A stretch of 64,000 nt of DNA from Aliiglaciecola sp. CAU 1673 (GTDB taxonomy: Bacteria; Pseudomonadota; Gammaproteobacteria; Enterobacterales; Alteromonadaceae), in the NCBI RefSeq assembly GCF_029223185.1, contig NZ_JARHUG010000002.1, positions 1-64,000 on the forward strand, written 5' to 3'. This document shows positions 23,607 to 32,596 of the stretch, piece after piece. The position numbers and the translations under genes were made by a program. Position 1 is the stretch's first letter; each line of letters starts with the position of its first letter. The notes beneath the pieces were generated by a model that was not told where the DNA came from, ran no database searches, and saw nothing but the letters and a program-made list of their open reading frames with translations.

Positions 23607-24536
23607 TTAGGCTAGTCGGAGCTTTTGTCTGGAGCGAGCTGTACGTCCCATCATCAGTAATCCGAAACCAAATAGCAGGATTGCTGCTGGTTCGGGAACT
23701 TGTGTTGTGGATGGGTCGCTGGGATCTCTAGCCGCAATATTCATATGGGAAAGACCATTGTATATGGTTTTGCCCTTACCATTAATCTTAGAAAAATCAT
23801 AAGTGTTGAAGAAGCCAGACAATACATACGGAGTATTGAAGTTCAGGACACTACCTGCATTTCTCTGCTTTTCTGCGGCGAAAATATCATTGAAGTTGAA
23901 GTCGTAAATAGCAAAATCGTTTGAGGCTTTTAACGCAAAGGTCAGGTGGTCGAAGGTGGCTTTACCCAGAAGGGCCTGAACCTTGTCAATAATATCTAGT
24001 TTAGTCCTGAGTTCCCAAGCGCCCTTTACACACTCCCCTGACTGCCAGGTGCAGGAGATGGTGATGGTCAGTAGGTCTGCAATATTGAGTGACTGGCCCC
24101 CAATTGGTCCAAGGGATCTATATTCTGTATTGCCACCTGCCTGGTAGTTGGCTAGATATATCCAACCCGGATCGGTAGCATTGCCGTCACCATCAAAGTC
24201 CTGCAGATCTGAGTCGCTTATAAATGCCATGTAATCGATTAAACCACCTTGACCATTCAACAGCCCGCTATCCAGTTGGCCAATATTGATTGCTGGATTG
24301 CTGAGGTTATGCTGATCATCATTGGCATTTTTAAAGACACCAAGGCAACTGGTAGAGTCATAGCTCTTCGAAAGCAGATTAGTCTTGCTGACATCGGTGA
24401 CTGCTGCAATGCTTTCCAGCGTGACACCAGTTGTCGAGCATATTCCATTGCTGGGTAGGAGGGCTGCATTGGCGAATTTTGATACACCAACCAGTACTAA
24501 TAACACACAGACAGTAAAACTTAGCCTGCGATACAT
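23607..24536 (-). CDS. PEP-CTERM sorting-signal protein
   Basis: 309 residues. An N-terminal signal peptide (FTVCVLLVLVGVSKFANA) is followed by a secreted domain with a few cysteines. A typical PEP-CTERM tail closes it: VPEPAAILLFGFGLLMMG and then a basic RTARSRQK end. Such tails are recognised by an exosortase (EpsH/XrtA type) that sorts proteins to the cell surface or matrix. No exosortase is in the window. The mature region (DFDGDGNATDPGWIYLANYQ) has a Ca-binding-like acidic loop. Function otherwise unknown. Confidence 0.9.
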   Translation of the reverse strand: MYRRLSFTVCVLLVLVGVSKFANAALLPSNGICSTTGVTLESIAAVTDVSKTNLLSKSYDSTSCLGVFKNANDDQHNLSNPAINIGQLDSGLLNGQGGLIDYMAFISDSDLQDFDGDGNATDPGWIYLANYQAGGNTEYRSLGPIGGQSLNIADLLTITISCTWQSGECVKGAWELRTKLDIIDKVQALLGKATFDHLTFALKASNDFAIYDFNFNDIFAAEKQRNAGSVLNFNTPYVLSGFFNTYDFSKINGKGKTIYNGLSHMNIAARDPSDPSTTQVPEPAAILLFGFGLLMMGRTARSRQKLRLA

Positions 24537-24957
24537 TTTTTCTTACCTCACAAAACCTGCTTTGTGCAGCAGGTGGGCTTAATGGGTGACAACCTTGTCT
24601 GGTAAATCCTTTTATTACCTAGTCTGTAGAGCAGCTTTCATGCCATAAGCAGAATCTCCATATCAATCATGGAGATGCAATAAAATGTGTTTTTATGAAA
24701 ATGCTAAGTGTAAGAAATATAGTCAGTAATTTGTCTTTGATGTTTGTTTTTATGTATTAGTGCTTTCATGTTCCCGTAAAAGCTTTTTATCATGTCTTTC
24801 AGTCCCTTGACTGAACTGGTCTGATGTTGTCTGGATCAAAACCCCCATCGCCGCCAAAAATTGCGTTGTAAAAATAGCTGACAGCCCGATTGCCCCCTAT
24901 GTTGTGGAGATTCTTAGAAATTTACTGGCTCGAAAAGTAAGGGGCGGTATATGGCAG
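24537..24957. other. Gene-free stretch between PEP-CTERM gene and PAS-GGDEF-EAL gene
   Basis: 421 bp without a credible gene. It must carry the promoter of the PEP-CTERM gene (right to left). Two small hairpins are seen: CCTGC/GCAGG near 24560 and CTCCAT/ATGGAG near 24660-24675. I could not identify a clear promoter or terminator. Confidence 0.4.
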
Positions 24958-27021
24958 TTAGCGATGCTGCCACTCCAATTCGGGGGTGAAGTTTTCCAGT
25001 AACACCATAAAGTTATCGAAGGGCTGGGGTTTACCGAAGTAATATCCTTGTAGATAGTCAGCACCTAATTGGAAGGCATTTAGGGCCATATCCAGAGTTT
25101 CGATACCTTCTGCCACTACTTTGTAGTCCATGGCGGCTGCCATCATCATCATCGCCTTGACGAGTTCATGATCGGGTTCACCGGGTCGGCAATGCTGGAT
25201 AAAGCTTTTATCCACTTTAATTTCTGAAACTGCCAGCTCCTGAATGCGCTTCAGGTTAGAGTAGCCTGTGCCGAAGTCATCAATGGACAACTCTACGCCA
25301 TGCAGACTGAGTTTTTGCATGATGTCGTTGACCTCATCAATATCAGAAATCAGAGTGCCCTCAGTCACTTCCAGTGTAAGGTTATGCAGATTTGCCCCTG
25401 CGCTTCGAAAACACGCCAGCAGCTGGTCAACAAAGTCAGTTTCCATCAGTTCTTTGGGGCTGACATTCACTGCCAGCTTAAAGTCGGCATGTGACCGATT
25501 GATTTTGGCCAGCATCTTTGCCGACTGGCGCAGCACCAATCGGCCCAACGTGGCGATGAGGCCAATTTTTTCAGCCAAACCAATAAATTGATCCGGTGGT
25601 ACGATGCTGCCGTCTTCCTTGCGCCAGCGTACCAGCACCTCAGCAGAGACCATTTCAAGCTTGGTATTCACCTTAGGCTGCAGCCAGCATTCCAGCTTTT
25701 CTTGCTCCAAGGCATTACGCAATGACATTTCCAAGCCATATTCCTTGAGCAGCTTTTGGCTGGTTATGGCGTTGTAGATGCAATAACGCCCAGTGCCTTT
25801 GATTTTTGCCTCATAAAGGGCGGTTTCCGCCCTGGAGATAACACTACTGCCGTCTTGATGACCGTCCAGCAGCAAAACACCAATGCAGCAAGTCAGGTGG
25901 TGGATGGCGGATTCGCCTTCGATGGGCTTCTCGATACATTCATGAATAGCCTGCGTGAGTTCATGCACTTGCGATGCAGCCTGATTTCCATTGTCTCTGA
26001 CCACCATCCAAAAGCGGTCGGCCATGTCCCGGGACAGGAAATGGCGCTCACCAAACTGCATGGCCAGGCGCTCACCGATACGTGCCAGGGTCAGGTTGCC
26101 CTCTTTATAGCCATGGGCCAGGTTAATGCGCTTAAAGTGATCAATATCGATGGCGAAAATGCTCATACCAACGAGCTCTGTCTGCCGGTTTAAAAAGTTC
26201 AGCAAAAAGGTCCGGTTTGGCAGGCCAGTCACCTCATCATAGTGCGACAGCCACTCCAGTTTATTGGCTACATTTTTTTCACTGGAGAGGTCCCTGATGG
26301 TGCCCACGTAATGGTTCTCATCACCTATCATCACCGGGTTTACCGCAAGGTGCATGGGAAACTGCTCGCCGTTTTTGCGCACCCCGTCCACTTCGCGTCC
26401 AATGCCGATGATTTTGGCTTCACCGTAGGTTTCAAAATGATGGATATAGCCATCGTGACGACTACGATGGGGCTCTGGCATCAGCATCGAAACATTCTGG
26501 CCCAGCACTTCGTTGGCAGAGTAACCAAATATTTGCTCGGCGGCGCTGTTAAAGGTGTGCATCAAGCCCTGGCTGTCAATAATCACCAGCCCTTCTACCA
26601 GACTGTTAATGGTAGTGTGATAGAGGCTGGCTTGCTGTCTGGCATGTTTCAGTTTGCTTTCACCGATAGAGACATCCTGAAAAGCACCAAATATGACTTC
26701 CTGACCGTTAATTTTCTCTACCGACCCGTGAACCAGCATGGATTTTTGCTGCCCATTTGGCAGTAAAACCACCACCTTGCGGCAATAGCCATTTTCATGA
26801 GATTTGCGGATATCGTTAACGATGATATCGAAGGTGGGTACGAAGGTATGCTGGATGGCATCCATATCAGGCTCAAAATCAACTGAACGACCATGCATGC
26901 TTTTACTTTTATCGGTCCAGTAGAGTTTCCCTGTCTGCAACTCCATTTGCCAACCACCGATATCAGCGGTTTTTTCAAGACAATGCAATATATGTTCGCT
27001 GGTTAGTCGCTCAGACATCAA
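24958..27021 (-). CDS. PAS-PAS-(degenerate GGDEF)-EAL c-di-GMP phosphodiesterase
   Basis: 687 residues without TM segments. PAS-like regions lie at about 15-115 and 130-245 (AAEQIFGYSANEVLGQNVSML, then RKNGEQFPMHL). The GGDEF domain (about 260-420) has MADRF in place of GGDEF, so cyclase activity is unlikely. The EAL domain (about 430-680) has EVL, NVSP, EVTEG, IDDFGTGYSNL, KVDKSFI and VAEGIET, so the metal and catalytic residues look complete. Probably hydrolyses c-di-GMP in response to a PAS ligand, with the GGDEF part regulatory. A second ATG (27018) follows the first directly. Confidence 0.92.
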   Translation of the reverse strand: MMSERLTSEHILHCLEKTADIGGWQMELQTGKLYWTDKSKSMHGRSVDFEPDMDAIQHTFVPTFDIIVNDIRKSHENGYCRKVVVLLPNGQQKSMLVHGSVEKINGQEVIFGAFQDVSIGESKLKHARQQASLYHTTINSLVEGLVIIDSQGLMHTFNSAAEQIFGYSANEVLGQNVSMLMPEPHRSRHDGYIHHFETYGEAKIIGIGREVDGVRKNGEQFPMHLAVNPVMIGDENHYVGTIRDLSSEKNVANKLEWLSHYDEVTGLPNRTFLLNFLNRQTELVGMSIFAIDIDHFKRINLAHGYKEGNLTLARIGERLAMQFGERHFLSRDMADRFWMVVRDNGNQAASQVHELTQAIHECIEKPIEGESAIHHLTCCIGVLLLDGHQDGSSVISRAETALYEAKIKGTGRYCIYNAITSQKLLKEYGLEMSLRNALEQEKLECWLQPKVNTKLEMVSAEVLVRWRKEDGSIVPPDQFIGLAEKIGLIATLGRLVLRQSAKMLAKINRSHADFKLAVNVSPKELMETDFVDQLLACFRSAGANLHNLTLEVTEGTLISDIDEVNDIMQKLSLHGVELSIDDFGTGYSNLKRIQELAVSEIKVDKSFIQHCRPGEPDHELVKAMMMMAAAMDYKVVAEGIETLDMALNAFQLGADYLQGYYFGKPQPFDNFMVLLENFTPELEWQHR

Positions 27022-27134
27022 ACCTCTCTATGCTAAGAACCGCTACGTGGCAGCTTTGCTGATTTAAGATTGATTATAGACAGTTCAGCGGCCTGAACCG
27101 GTCGATGGCGCATTTCCCAACGGCCCTGCCAAAT

Positions 27135-28736
27135 TTACTGGGTGATGGAAGGTGGCTCTTGCAGTTGTTCCTCATTCTTCATAGGCAGGCTGAAGGATTC
27201 AAATAACACTTTATTTCGTCCTTCGGCCTTGGCTCCATATAACTGCTTATCTGCCTTGGTTAGTAGTTCTTCTAATTTCAGGTGCCGGTAGTCGACACCA
27301 GGATTGGCGATATGGATGGCGCCAATACTGCAGGTTAGCCCCTTAGCTATGGGGGATTGCGGATGACTAATCCCCAAAGAGGCAACCTGTATGCGCAATT
27401 GATTGAGCCGCTGCAATGCATCACGCTCGGTTTCGCCACTAAAAAACAGGGCAAATTCCTCACCGCCCAAACGGGCGCAACTTTCTCCGGCCCGACGGAT
27501 AAAGCCTTTGAGGGTCAGCCCCACCTGTTGAAGCGCGCGATCACCCTCCAAATGGCCCAAAGCGTCGTTAAAATTCTTAAAGTAGTCCAGGTCAATTAAC
27601 GCCAAGGTAAAACTGTCATGCCTGCGCATGGCTCTTCGCCAGGCATAATGCGCAGAGGCATCGAAGTCACGCCGGTTGCCAATGCCGGTCAGGCTGTCGG
27701 TGAGCGACATCTTTCGCAGGGCCTGTTTTTGTTGGCGTACCAGTCGCACCATACTGTTAAAGGCACAGCGGATCTGATCCAATTCGTTGATGGGCACGCC
27801 TTTGGGGATCTCCCGGATCTTCTGCTTCTCGACCATTTTCTGGATCCTGGCGGTGCTGCTTCGAAGTGGCTGAACTATGTAGCGGTCGACAAATAATCCG
27901 ATAACGACAGGGGTTAGCAGCAGAAGGCTTAACAATAATGTTTCCGACCAGCCAATGGCGGTGGGATCGTCGGTGAGTTCATGAAAAATATTGATCGTTA
28001 GTATGGGTGCACCACTGATATCCAACAACACACGCTGGCGCTGATGCACCACACCCTCCAGCAATTCAGGCTCTGTCAGGGAAGGGAAAGCGACGTCGGC
28101 GCCAGTTGGTTCAGATAACTCCACTTTTAAACGAGTAATTTGTTCGAGCCGAGAGATATGCTCTTTCGTCAGCGCCTGTAAAAATACCAGGTAGCCGCTT
28201 GGCGGCGCATCTTCATCGGTATTGGTCACCGTATCGATCGCAAACGCGGCCGGGCCCCGGGCCGTCATTACCCAACCCTGATATGGGGGCGTATGGGAGG
28301 TGACGGTGGCCAGGGTATTGGCCAAAGGCTGTTCCATGATTTCAGTGATATCAACGAAATCTTCCTCCTCTAAATCAAAGCCTTGCCTGAAGCGTGGTTT
28401 AAAAGAGAGGTCATATAGCCCCACGGCCAAAAGATCAAAAGTGGCAAATACCGACGGCACAAAATTCTCATCGGGAAAATCAGAGGGAGCATCGGGGTCG
28501 AGCATATATTCGTGGGTATCATCCCATCGGGCGTAGTCTCTGACGATGGTGGAGAGGTTAGTAAGGTTCAGTTGTAGGCCATTGGCCAGGCTTTGCAGCT
28601 CGCGCTCCTGATAATGGCTCAGGGTTTCCACCTCCTGTGGGTATTCAATCAGCAACCGGTAGCCTAAAAACAGCCCGATTAAGATCAAGCTGTAGATTGC
28701 CAATAACTGTATGAAATACCGGCGAATTGATTGCAC
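27135..28736 (-). CDS. CHASE4-HAMP-GGDEF diguanylate cyclase
   Basis: 533 residues. TM1 at about 8-28, then a periplasmic sensor domain of CHASE4 type recognisable by IVRDYARWDDTHEYM (about 63-77). TM2 lies at about 262-283, then HAMP (about 285-335) and GGDEF (about 350-510). The GGDEF domain has SLTDSLTGIGNRRDFD and an intact RLGGEEFALFF (about 423-433). Likely makes c-di-GMP at the inner membrane upon sensing a periplasmic signal. It lies 113 bp upstream of a phosphodiesterase gene in the same direction, a possible opposing pair. Confidence 0.93.
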   Translation of the reverse strand: MQSIRRYFIQLLAIYSLILIGLFLGYRLLIEYPQEVETLSHYQERELQSLANGLQLNLTNLSTIVRDYARWDDTHEYMLDPDAPSDFPDENFVPSVFATFDLLAVGLYDLSFKPRFRQGFDLEEEDFVDITEIMEQPLANTLATVTSHTPPYQGWVMTARGPAAFAIDTVTNTDEDAPPSGYLVFLQALTKEHISRLEQITRLKVELSEPTGADVAFPSLTEPELLEGVVHQRQRVLLDISGAPILTINIFHELTDDPTAIGWSETLLLSLLLLTPVVIGLFVDRYIVQPLRSSTARIQKMVEKQKIREIPKGVPINELDQIRCAFNSMVRLVRQQKQALRKMSLTDSLTGIGNRRDFDASAHYAWRRAMRRHDSFTLALIDLDYFKNFNDALGHLEGDRALQQVGLTLKGFIRRAGESCARLGGEEFALFFSGETERDALQRLNQLRIQVASLGISHPQSPIAKGLTCSIGAIHIANPGVDYRHLKLEELLTKADKQLYGAKAEGRNKVLFESFSLPMKNEEQLQEPPSITQ

Positions 28737-28821
28737 AGTAATGCCTAATTCAAATGCACTTTTTCAATACTAGGAGCAAAATGCCAAGCCTGCACAAAGA
28801 CAAACAGAAAAAGCGCATTCT

Positions 28822-29886
28822 TCAGAGTAAGGCCACCGATTTAATTTGTGCATATACCTTTTGTCCGGCTTTAAGAGCCAGCCGCTCGGAGGACTGTCGG
28901 GTAATTCTGGCCAATATCGCTGATGATGGCAGACAAAGTTTGATCAGCATTTGCCCGTTGCCTTCATCCATTAGGCTGTCAATTTGCGTCTCAAGGATAT
29001 TTAAAATACTGGTTTGTCTCGGCCGGTCGAGGCAAATACTGACATCTTTTGCCAATATCTGCACTTTGACGGCTTCTCCTATGGCACGCTGTCTACCCGG
29101 CACCCATAGCTTGATATCGTCTATCGTCAGGCGCAGCAACTGATAAACCGGGTCATAGCCGTCTACTACGGCATTTACCATCACCTCTGCATCCGGCTGA
29201 TGGGCCAGTGGTAAACTCAGACGAGTCGCAAGTTCTTGTATAGAGCCTTGTGCTTTCACCTGGCCGTTTTCCAACAACAGCAAATGGTCTGCCAATTGTG
29301 CGATTTCATGATGGTCGTGACTGACATAAATAATGGGAATGGCCAAGCTATGTTGCAGATCTTTCAGATATGGAATGAGCTCGTGCTTTTTTGCCGCATC
29401 CAACCCCGACATGGGTTCATCCAGCAGCAGTAAATGAGGATTGATGGCAAGTGCTCTGGCGATAGCCACTCGCTGCCGCTCGCCTCCTGAGAGAGTATTC
29501 ACCTGGCGGGTCAACAGATGTCTGATCCCCAACAGGTTAAGCAGATGGTCTAAATCGATGGCTTGTGCACTGTTTTTGCTGCGTTTACGGCCATACAGAA
29601 TATTGCCGCTGACATTCAGATGGGCGAACAGTCCGGGTTCCTGAAAGACCAAGCCCACGGCTCTTTGGTGAGGCGGTACGAACTGCTGAGCACTCAGCCA
29701 GCAATGGTCTTGGAAAATGATGTTTCCGCTCACCGTAGGCTCAAGCCCGGCGAGGACGCGCAAGACAGAGGTTTTACCGCTTCCCGAAGGCCCGCAGATA
29801 GCGACGATTTCATCGGTGGGCAGAGTGGTATCCACAACCAGCTGAAAGTCGCTTTTTTGCAGGCAGATTTGGATCTTAAGGCCCAT
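28822..29886 (-). CDS. modC: Molybdate ABC transporter ATP-binding protein ModC
   Basis: 354 residues, usual length for ModC. Walker A is GPSGSGKTS (about 32-40), the Q-loop is VFQEPGLF, the signature LSGGERQRVAIARAL and Walker B LLLLDEPMSGLD. The C-terminal part contains a TOBE-like molybdate-binding domain (VSICLDRPRQTSILNIL). It couples ATP hydrolysis to molybdate import through ModB. It overlaps the end of modB by 11 bp. This gene looks intact although its partners modA and modB are damaged. Confidence 0.95.
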   Translation of the reverse strand: MGLKIQICLQKSDFQLVVDTTLPTDEIVAICGPSGSGKTSVLRVLAGLEPTVSGNIIFQDHCWLSAQQFVPPHQRAVGLVFQEPGLFAHLNVSGNILYGRKRSKNSAQAIDLDHLLNLLGIRHLLTRQVNTLSGGERQRVAIARALAINPHLLLLDEPMSGLDAAKKHELIPYLKDLQHSLAIPIIYVSHDHHEIAQLADHLLLLENGQVKAQGSIQELATRLSLPLAHQPDAEVMVNAVVDGYDPVYQLLRLTIDDIKLWVPGRQRAIGEAVKVQILAKDVSICLDRPRQTSILNILETQIDSLMDEGNGQMLIKLCLPSSAILARITRQSSERLALKAGQKVYAQIKSVALL

Positions 29887-30562
29887 GGATCCACTTTACT
29901 TTGCGGTTAAAGGCATAAAGTGCCATCAACATTAAAAATGACAGTCCCGGCAAGATGACCGACAAGCCATGGGCATTGGCATAATGCAGGGATTCCACAT
30001 GTTCGTAGATAGCGATGGAAACCACTTGGGTCTGGCCCGGGATATTGCCACCTATCATCAGCACCACCCCAAATTCCCCCAGTGTATGGGCAAAACCGAG
30101 CACTATGGCGCTTAGAAAGCCTTGACGACACAAGGGCAAAATAACGCTAAAAAATGCATCCCATTTTGACGCCCCCAGAGTCGTTGCTACTTCCATAGGG
30201 CGCTTACCCACGGTGGCGAACGCATTTTGTAAGGGCTGCAATACAAAAGGCAGGGAATAGACCAAGGAGCCAATCACCAGTCCGCTAAAGGTAAATGCCA
30301 GGCTGGGGCCGCCTAAAGCTTGCATGAGCTTGCCAATGGGACCATTTGGACCTAAGGCCAGTAACAGGTAAAAACCCAGTACCGTGGGCGGCAGTACCAA
30401 TGGCAACGCCACTAGCGCTTCCAGCAGGAATTTGCCGCGCCAGCGGCTATGGGCCAGCCACCAGGCCAACGGCGTACAGATAAGCAATAACAGTAGGGTG
30501 CTGATGGCGGCTAATTTAAGGGCTAGCCATAGTGCGGTCAGATCGGCGTCAGCGGAGCTTAT
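29876..30562 (-). CDS. modB: Molybdate ABC transporter permease ModB, start codon altered to ATA
   Basis: If read from 30562, 228 residues, the normal ModB length: ADLTALWLALKLAAISTLLL is the usual first TM and continues to ICTPLAWWLAHS. The EAA-type loop (VATTLGASKWDAFFSVILPLC) is present. However, no ATG, GTG or TTG occurs at the expected place. The codon at 30562-30560 is ATA, overlapping the TAA of modA. An ancestral ATGA overlap (TGA stop, ATG start) with one G-to-A change at 30560 would explain both. The first usable start is TTG 30487, which would remove most of TM1. Function is therefore doubtful. Confidence 0.8.
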   Translation of the reverse strand: MSSADADLTALWLALKLAAISTLLLLLICTPLAWWLAHSRWRGKFLLEALVALPLVLPPTVLGFYLLLALGPNGPIGKLMQALGGPSLAFTFSGLVIGSLVYSLPFVLQPLQNAFATVGKRPMEVATTLGASKWDAFFSVILPLCRQGFLSAIVLGFAHTLGEFGVVLMIGGNIPGQTQVVSIAIYEHVESLHYANAHGLSVILPGLSFLMLMALYAFNRKVKWIHGP

Positions 30563-31341
30563 GGCAAGTCGTAGCCTCGCTGATGGATAAGGTTTTCGGC
30601 TTTTTCTGAGCGCACAAAGCTTAAAAGCTCCCAGCCCGCCTCGCTGTTTATCAACAACACGGCTTGTTGCTCAATCGGATCATGGAGTGGATCCTGGGGC
30701 AAGTGCATGACCGCGCCGGGTTGCTTTTGTTCCTGCTCAAGCACTTGTGCGTAGGCGATAACCCCATCTGAGCATTGCCGCTGTGCACAAATTGATAGGC
30801 TTGGGCAATATTTTCACCTGTGACCAGTCTATTTTTGACAAAGTCCCAAAGTCCCAAAGTCCCAAAGTCCCAAAGTCCCAAAGTCCCAAAGTCCCAGGCG
30901 CACCAACGCTTGTTGTGCCGCCTGACCATAAGGGGCCAACTTCGGGTTGGCTATGGCTAAACGCTGATAACCCGCTTCCAGACTCTGGTATCCCAGTGGC
31001 ATCAGCTCGGGCTTTTTGGTCCATAAAGCTAATCGGCCCAAGGCATAGGTGAAGCGACTATTGGTAACAACATGCCCGTTAAGCTCAAGCAGTTTTGGGC
31101 GTTCGCTGTCAGCCGCGAAAAAGGCATCAAAGGACGCGCCTTGGCGAATTTGCGCGTATTGCTTACCGCTGGCGCCGCTACTCAAGACCACCTTTTGCCC
31201 ATGGCATTGCTCAAAAAGTACAACCAGCTCAGAAAGGGTATTTTTAAAGTTACTGGCCACCGCCACTTGTAAAGGCTTGGCCAGCACCGGTAAGGTGCAA
31301 AGCGTCAGAAGGATGGTCAGTAACAGGCTATTGCCACGCAT
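30559..31341 (-). pseudogene. modA: Molybdate-binding protein ModA, disrupted
   Basis: The 5' part (ATG 31341) encodes a signal peptide (LLLTILLTLCTLPVLAKP) and typical ModA sequence (VAVASNFKNTLSELV, SSGASGKQYAQI, GASFDAFFAAD). Just after ALVRLGLWD the frame runs into seven copies of an 8-bp unit (30840-30895) and stops at TAG. The middle (VKNRLVTGENIAQAYQFV) lies in another frame. The C-terminal part (VLEQEQKQPGAVMHL to RGYDLP) returns after a second break at a C-run on the + strand (30762-30765), one base short. Two independent lesions make this a pseudogene unless they are sequence errors. Confidence 0.9.
30840..30895 (+). repeat. 8-bp tandem repeat, seven copies, inside modA
   Basis: AAAGTCCC repeated seven times without error. 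The native ModA sequence would contain two adjacent copies (coding LGLWDF). Only 2, 5 or 8 copies keep the modA frame, and seven shift it by one base. This is the kind of tract that changes length by strand slippage. Confidence 0.95.
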
Positions 31342-31779
31342 CGCCTTTGTCCTGATCCTGCTTATTGGCTTCCACCCAGCGTTCGCCTTCTTTTGTTTAT
31401 TCCTTTTTCCAAGATGGCGCCTGGGTTTTCAGAAAATCCATAATAAACTGACAGGCAGCAAAGGCATCACCGCGATGGGCGCTGCTAACGCCGACAAATA
31501 CGATTTGCTCGGCTACAGCTAATGTGCCCACCCGGTGAATCAAATGCACTTTACCCAGTCTCCAGCGCGCTCTTGCCTTTTCGACAATCTCCTTGAGACT
31601 TTTTAGGGGCGTGGCAGGGGAATGCTCTAACGTCAGCGAGGTGACTGATTGGCCTTGATTTAGGCTCCTGACTAAACTGCATAAAAACAGATGGCGCCAT
31701 CTTCGGTGTTGTTTTGACGAAGAGCCTGATACTGCTCGGCAACGCAAAAATCCTGCTCCTGCACCGCAATATAATCCAT
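31328..31779 (-). pseudogene. moaE: Molybdopterin synthase large subunit MoaE, disrupted
   Basis: From ATG 31779 the frame encodes MDYIAVQEQDFCVAEQY and NTEDGAICFYA and then stops. The continuation (LVRSLNQGQSVTSLTLEH) is in another frame. One G is missing near 31677 (coding strand), where GLVR would be expected. A second lesion is TAA at 31399-31397 in frame after APSWKKE. Beyond it the sequence still reads as a normal MoaE end (TKEGERWVEANKQDQDKGDAW) to TAG at 31328. Restored length is 150 residues, as expected for the family. MoaE with MoaD inserts the dithiolene sulfurs into cPMP. The restored 3' end overlaps the modA start. Confidence 0.9.
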
Positions 31780-31783
31780 TACC

Positions 31784-32029
31784 TCAGCCTCCGGTGACCG
31801 GTGGGAAAAAGGCGACTTCATCTCCATCTTGAAGCGGGGTATCGTCAGTAGCCAACGTTTGATTAACCGCACCTAAGGTTGCACCGGGCGCCAAGAACTC
31901 CTGCCAATCTTGACCACGGCTCATCAACGTCTGGCGTAAGCTCCCCATATCTGGGAACTGAGCCGGTAATTCCAGTGATTCACACCCCAAAACTTCCCTC
32001 AGCCTGGCAAAAAACAACACTTTAATCAT
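31784..32029 (-). CDS. moaD: Molybdopterin synthase small subunit MoaD
   Basis: 81 residues from ATG 32029 (MIKVLFFARLREVLG), a ubiquitin-like protein ending in the required PPVTGG. The C-terminal glycine is adenylated by MoeB and then carries the thiocarboxylate used by MoaE. The gene is intact. Its ATG overlaps the ancestral TGA stop of moaC (ATGA), and moaE starts 4 bp after its stop, showing the tight original operon. Confidence 0.93.
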   Translation of the reverse strand: MIKVLFFARLREVLGCESLELPAQFPDMGSLRQTLMSRGQDWQEFLAPGATLGAVNQTLATDDTPLQDGDEVAFFPPVTGG

Positions 32030-32510
32030 GGGTTCTCCGGGGCTTGCCAATGACCGGACTCGCCCCCTTGTTTGTCTAGTACGCGAATGCCTTAAATCAC
32101 CATGGCCGGATCCACCGCCTTACACATATCGAAAAGGGTTAGCGCCGCCACTGACACTGCTGTTAATGCTTCCATTTCTACGCCGGTTTGGCCGCTGAGA
32201 TTACAGCGCCCCAGAATGCGCGCCCGCTGCTGTGCCACTTGTGGTTCAAAATCCACATCTACTTTGGACAGCATCAGGGGATGGCAAAGGGGATCAGATT
32301 GGCGCATTGCTTTGCCCATTGGATCCCTGCGATTCTTGCTACTGCAAAGACATCACCTTTGGCGTGTTCGCCAGCTAAGATCATCGACAGGGTCTGTGCC
32401 TGCATCCGCACAAAACCCTCTGCCAGGGCTTCTCTGACAGTGGATGGCTTTTGGCTGACATCCACCATAGAAGCATCACCGGCGGCATTGATATGGCTGA
32501 GTTTGTTCAT
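32026..32510 (-). pseudogene. moaC: Cyclic pyranopterin monophosphate synthase MoaC, disrupted
   Basis: The first part ([28 protein letters not shown] in pieces, to [10 protein letters not shown]) is normal MoaC. The frame breaks at a run of four G on the + strand (32289-32292) where five would give [13 protein letters not shown]. The second part ([10 protein letters not shown] to [12 protein letters not shown]) is normal but meets TAA at 32094-32092, in place of one codon. Beyond it the frame reads GIRVLDKQGGESGHWQA to TGA at 32026. Restored length is 161 residues, as in the family. MoaC makes cPMP together with MoaA, so loss would block the pathway at its first stage. Confidence 0.9.
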
Positions 32511-32596
32511 GACAACTTCATTGTGAACACAGAGATGAAACTATTGATTTGATACTACTAGAACTTATGAACACGTACAGGCTTTGACGCAGTGTA

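Noticed and set aside
30651-30929. Separate small gene inside modA (GTLGLWDF repeats)
   Set aside because: It is the shifted frame of modA across the 8-bp tandem repeat. Homology to ModA continues on both sides.
29876-32510. Explaining all moa/mod lesions as sequencing errors
   Set aside because: Three one-base losses lie in or near short homopolymers and could be errors, but two in-frame stops, an altered start codon and a perfect 8-bp repeat expansion in the same block are not typical errors. Resequencing is still the deciding test.
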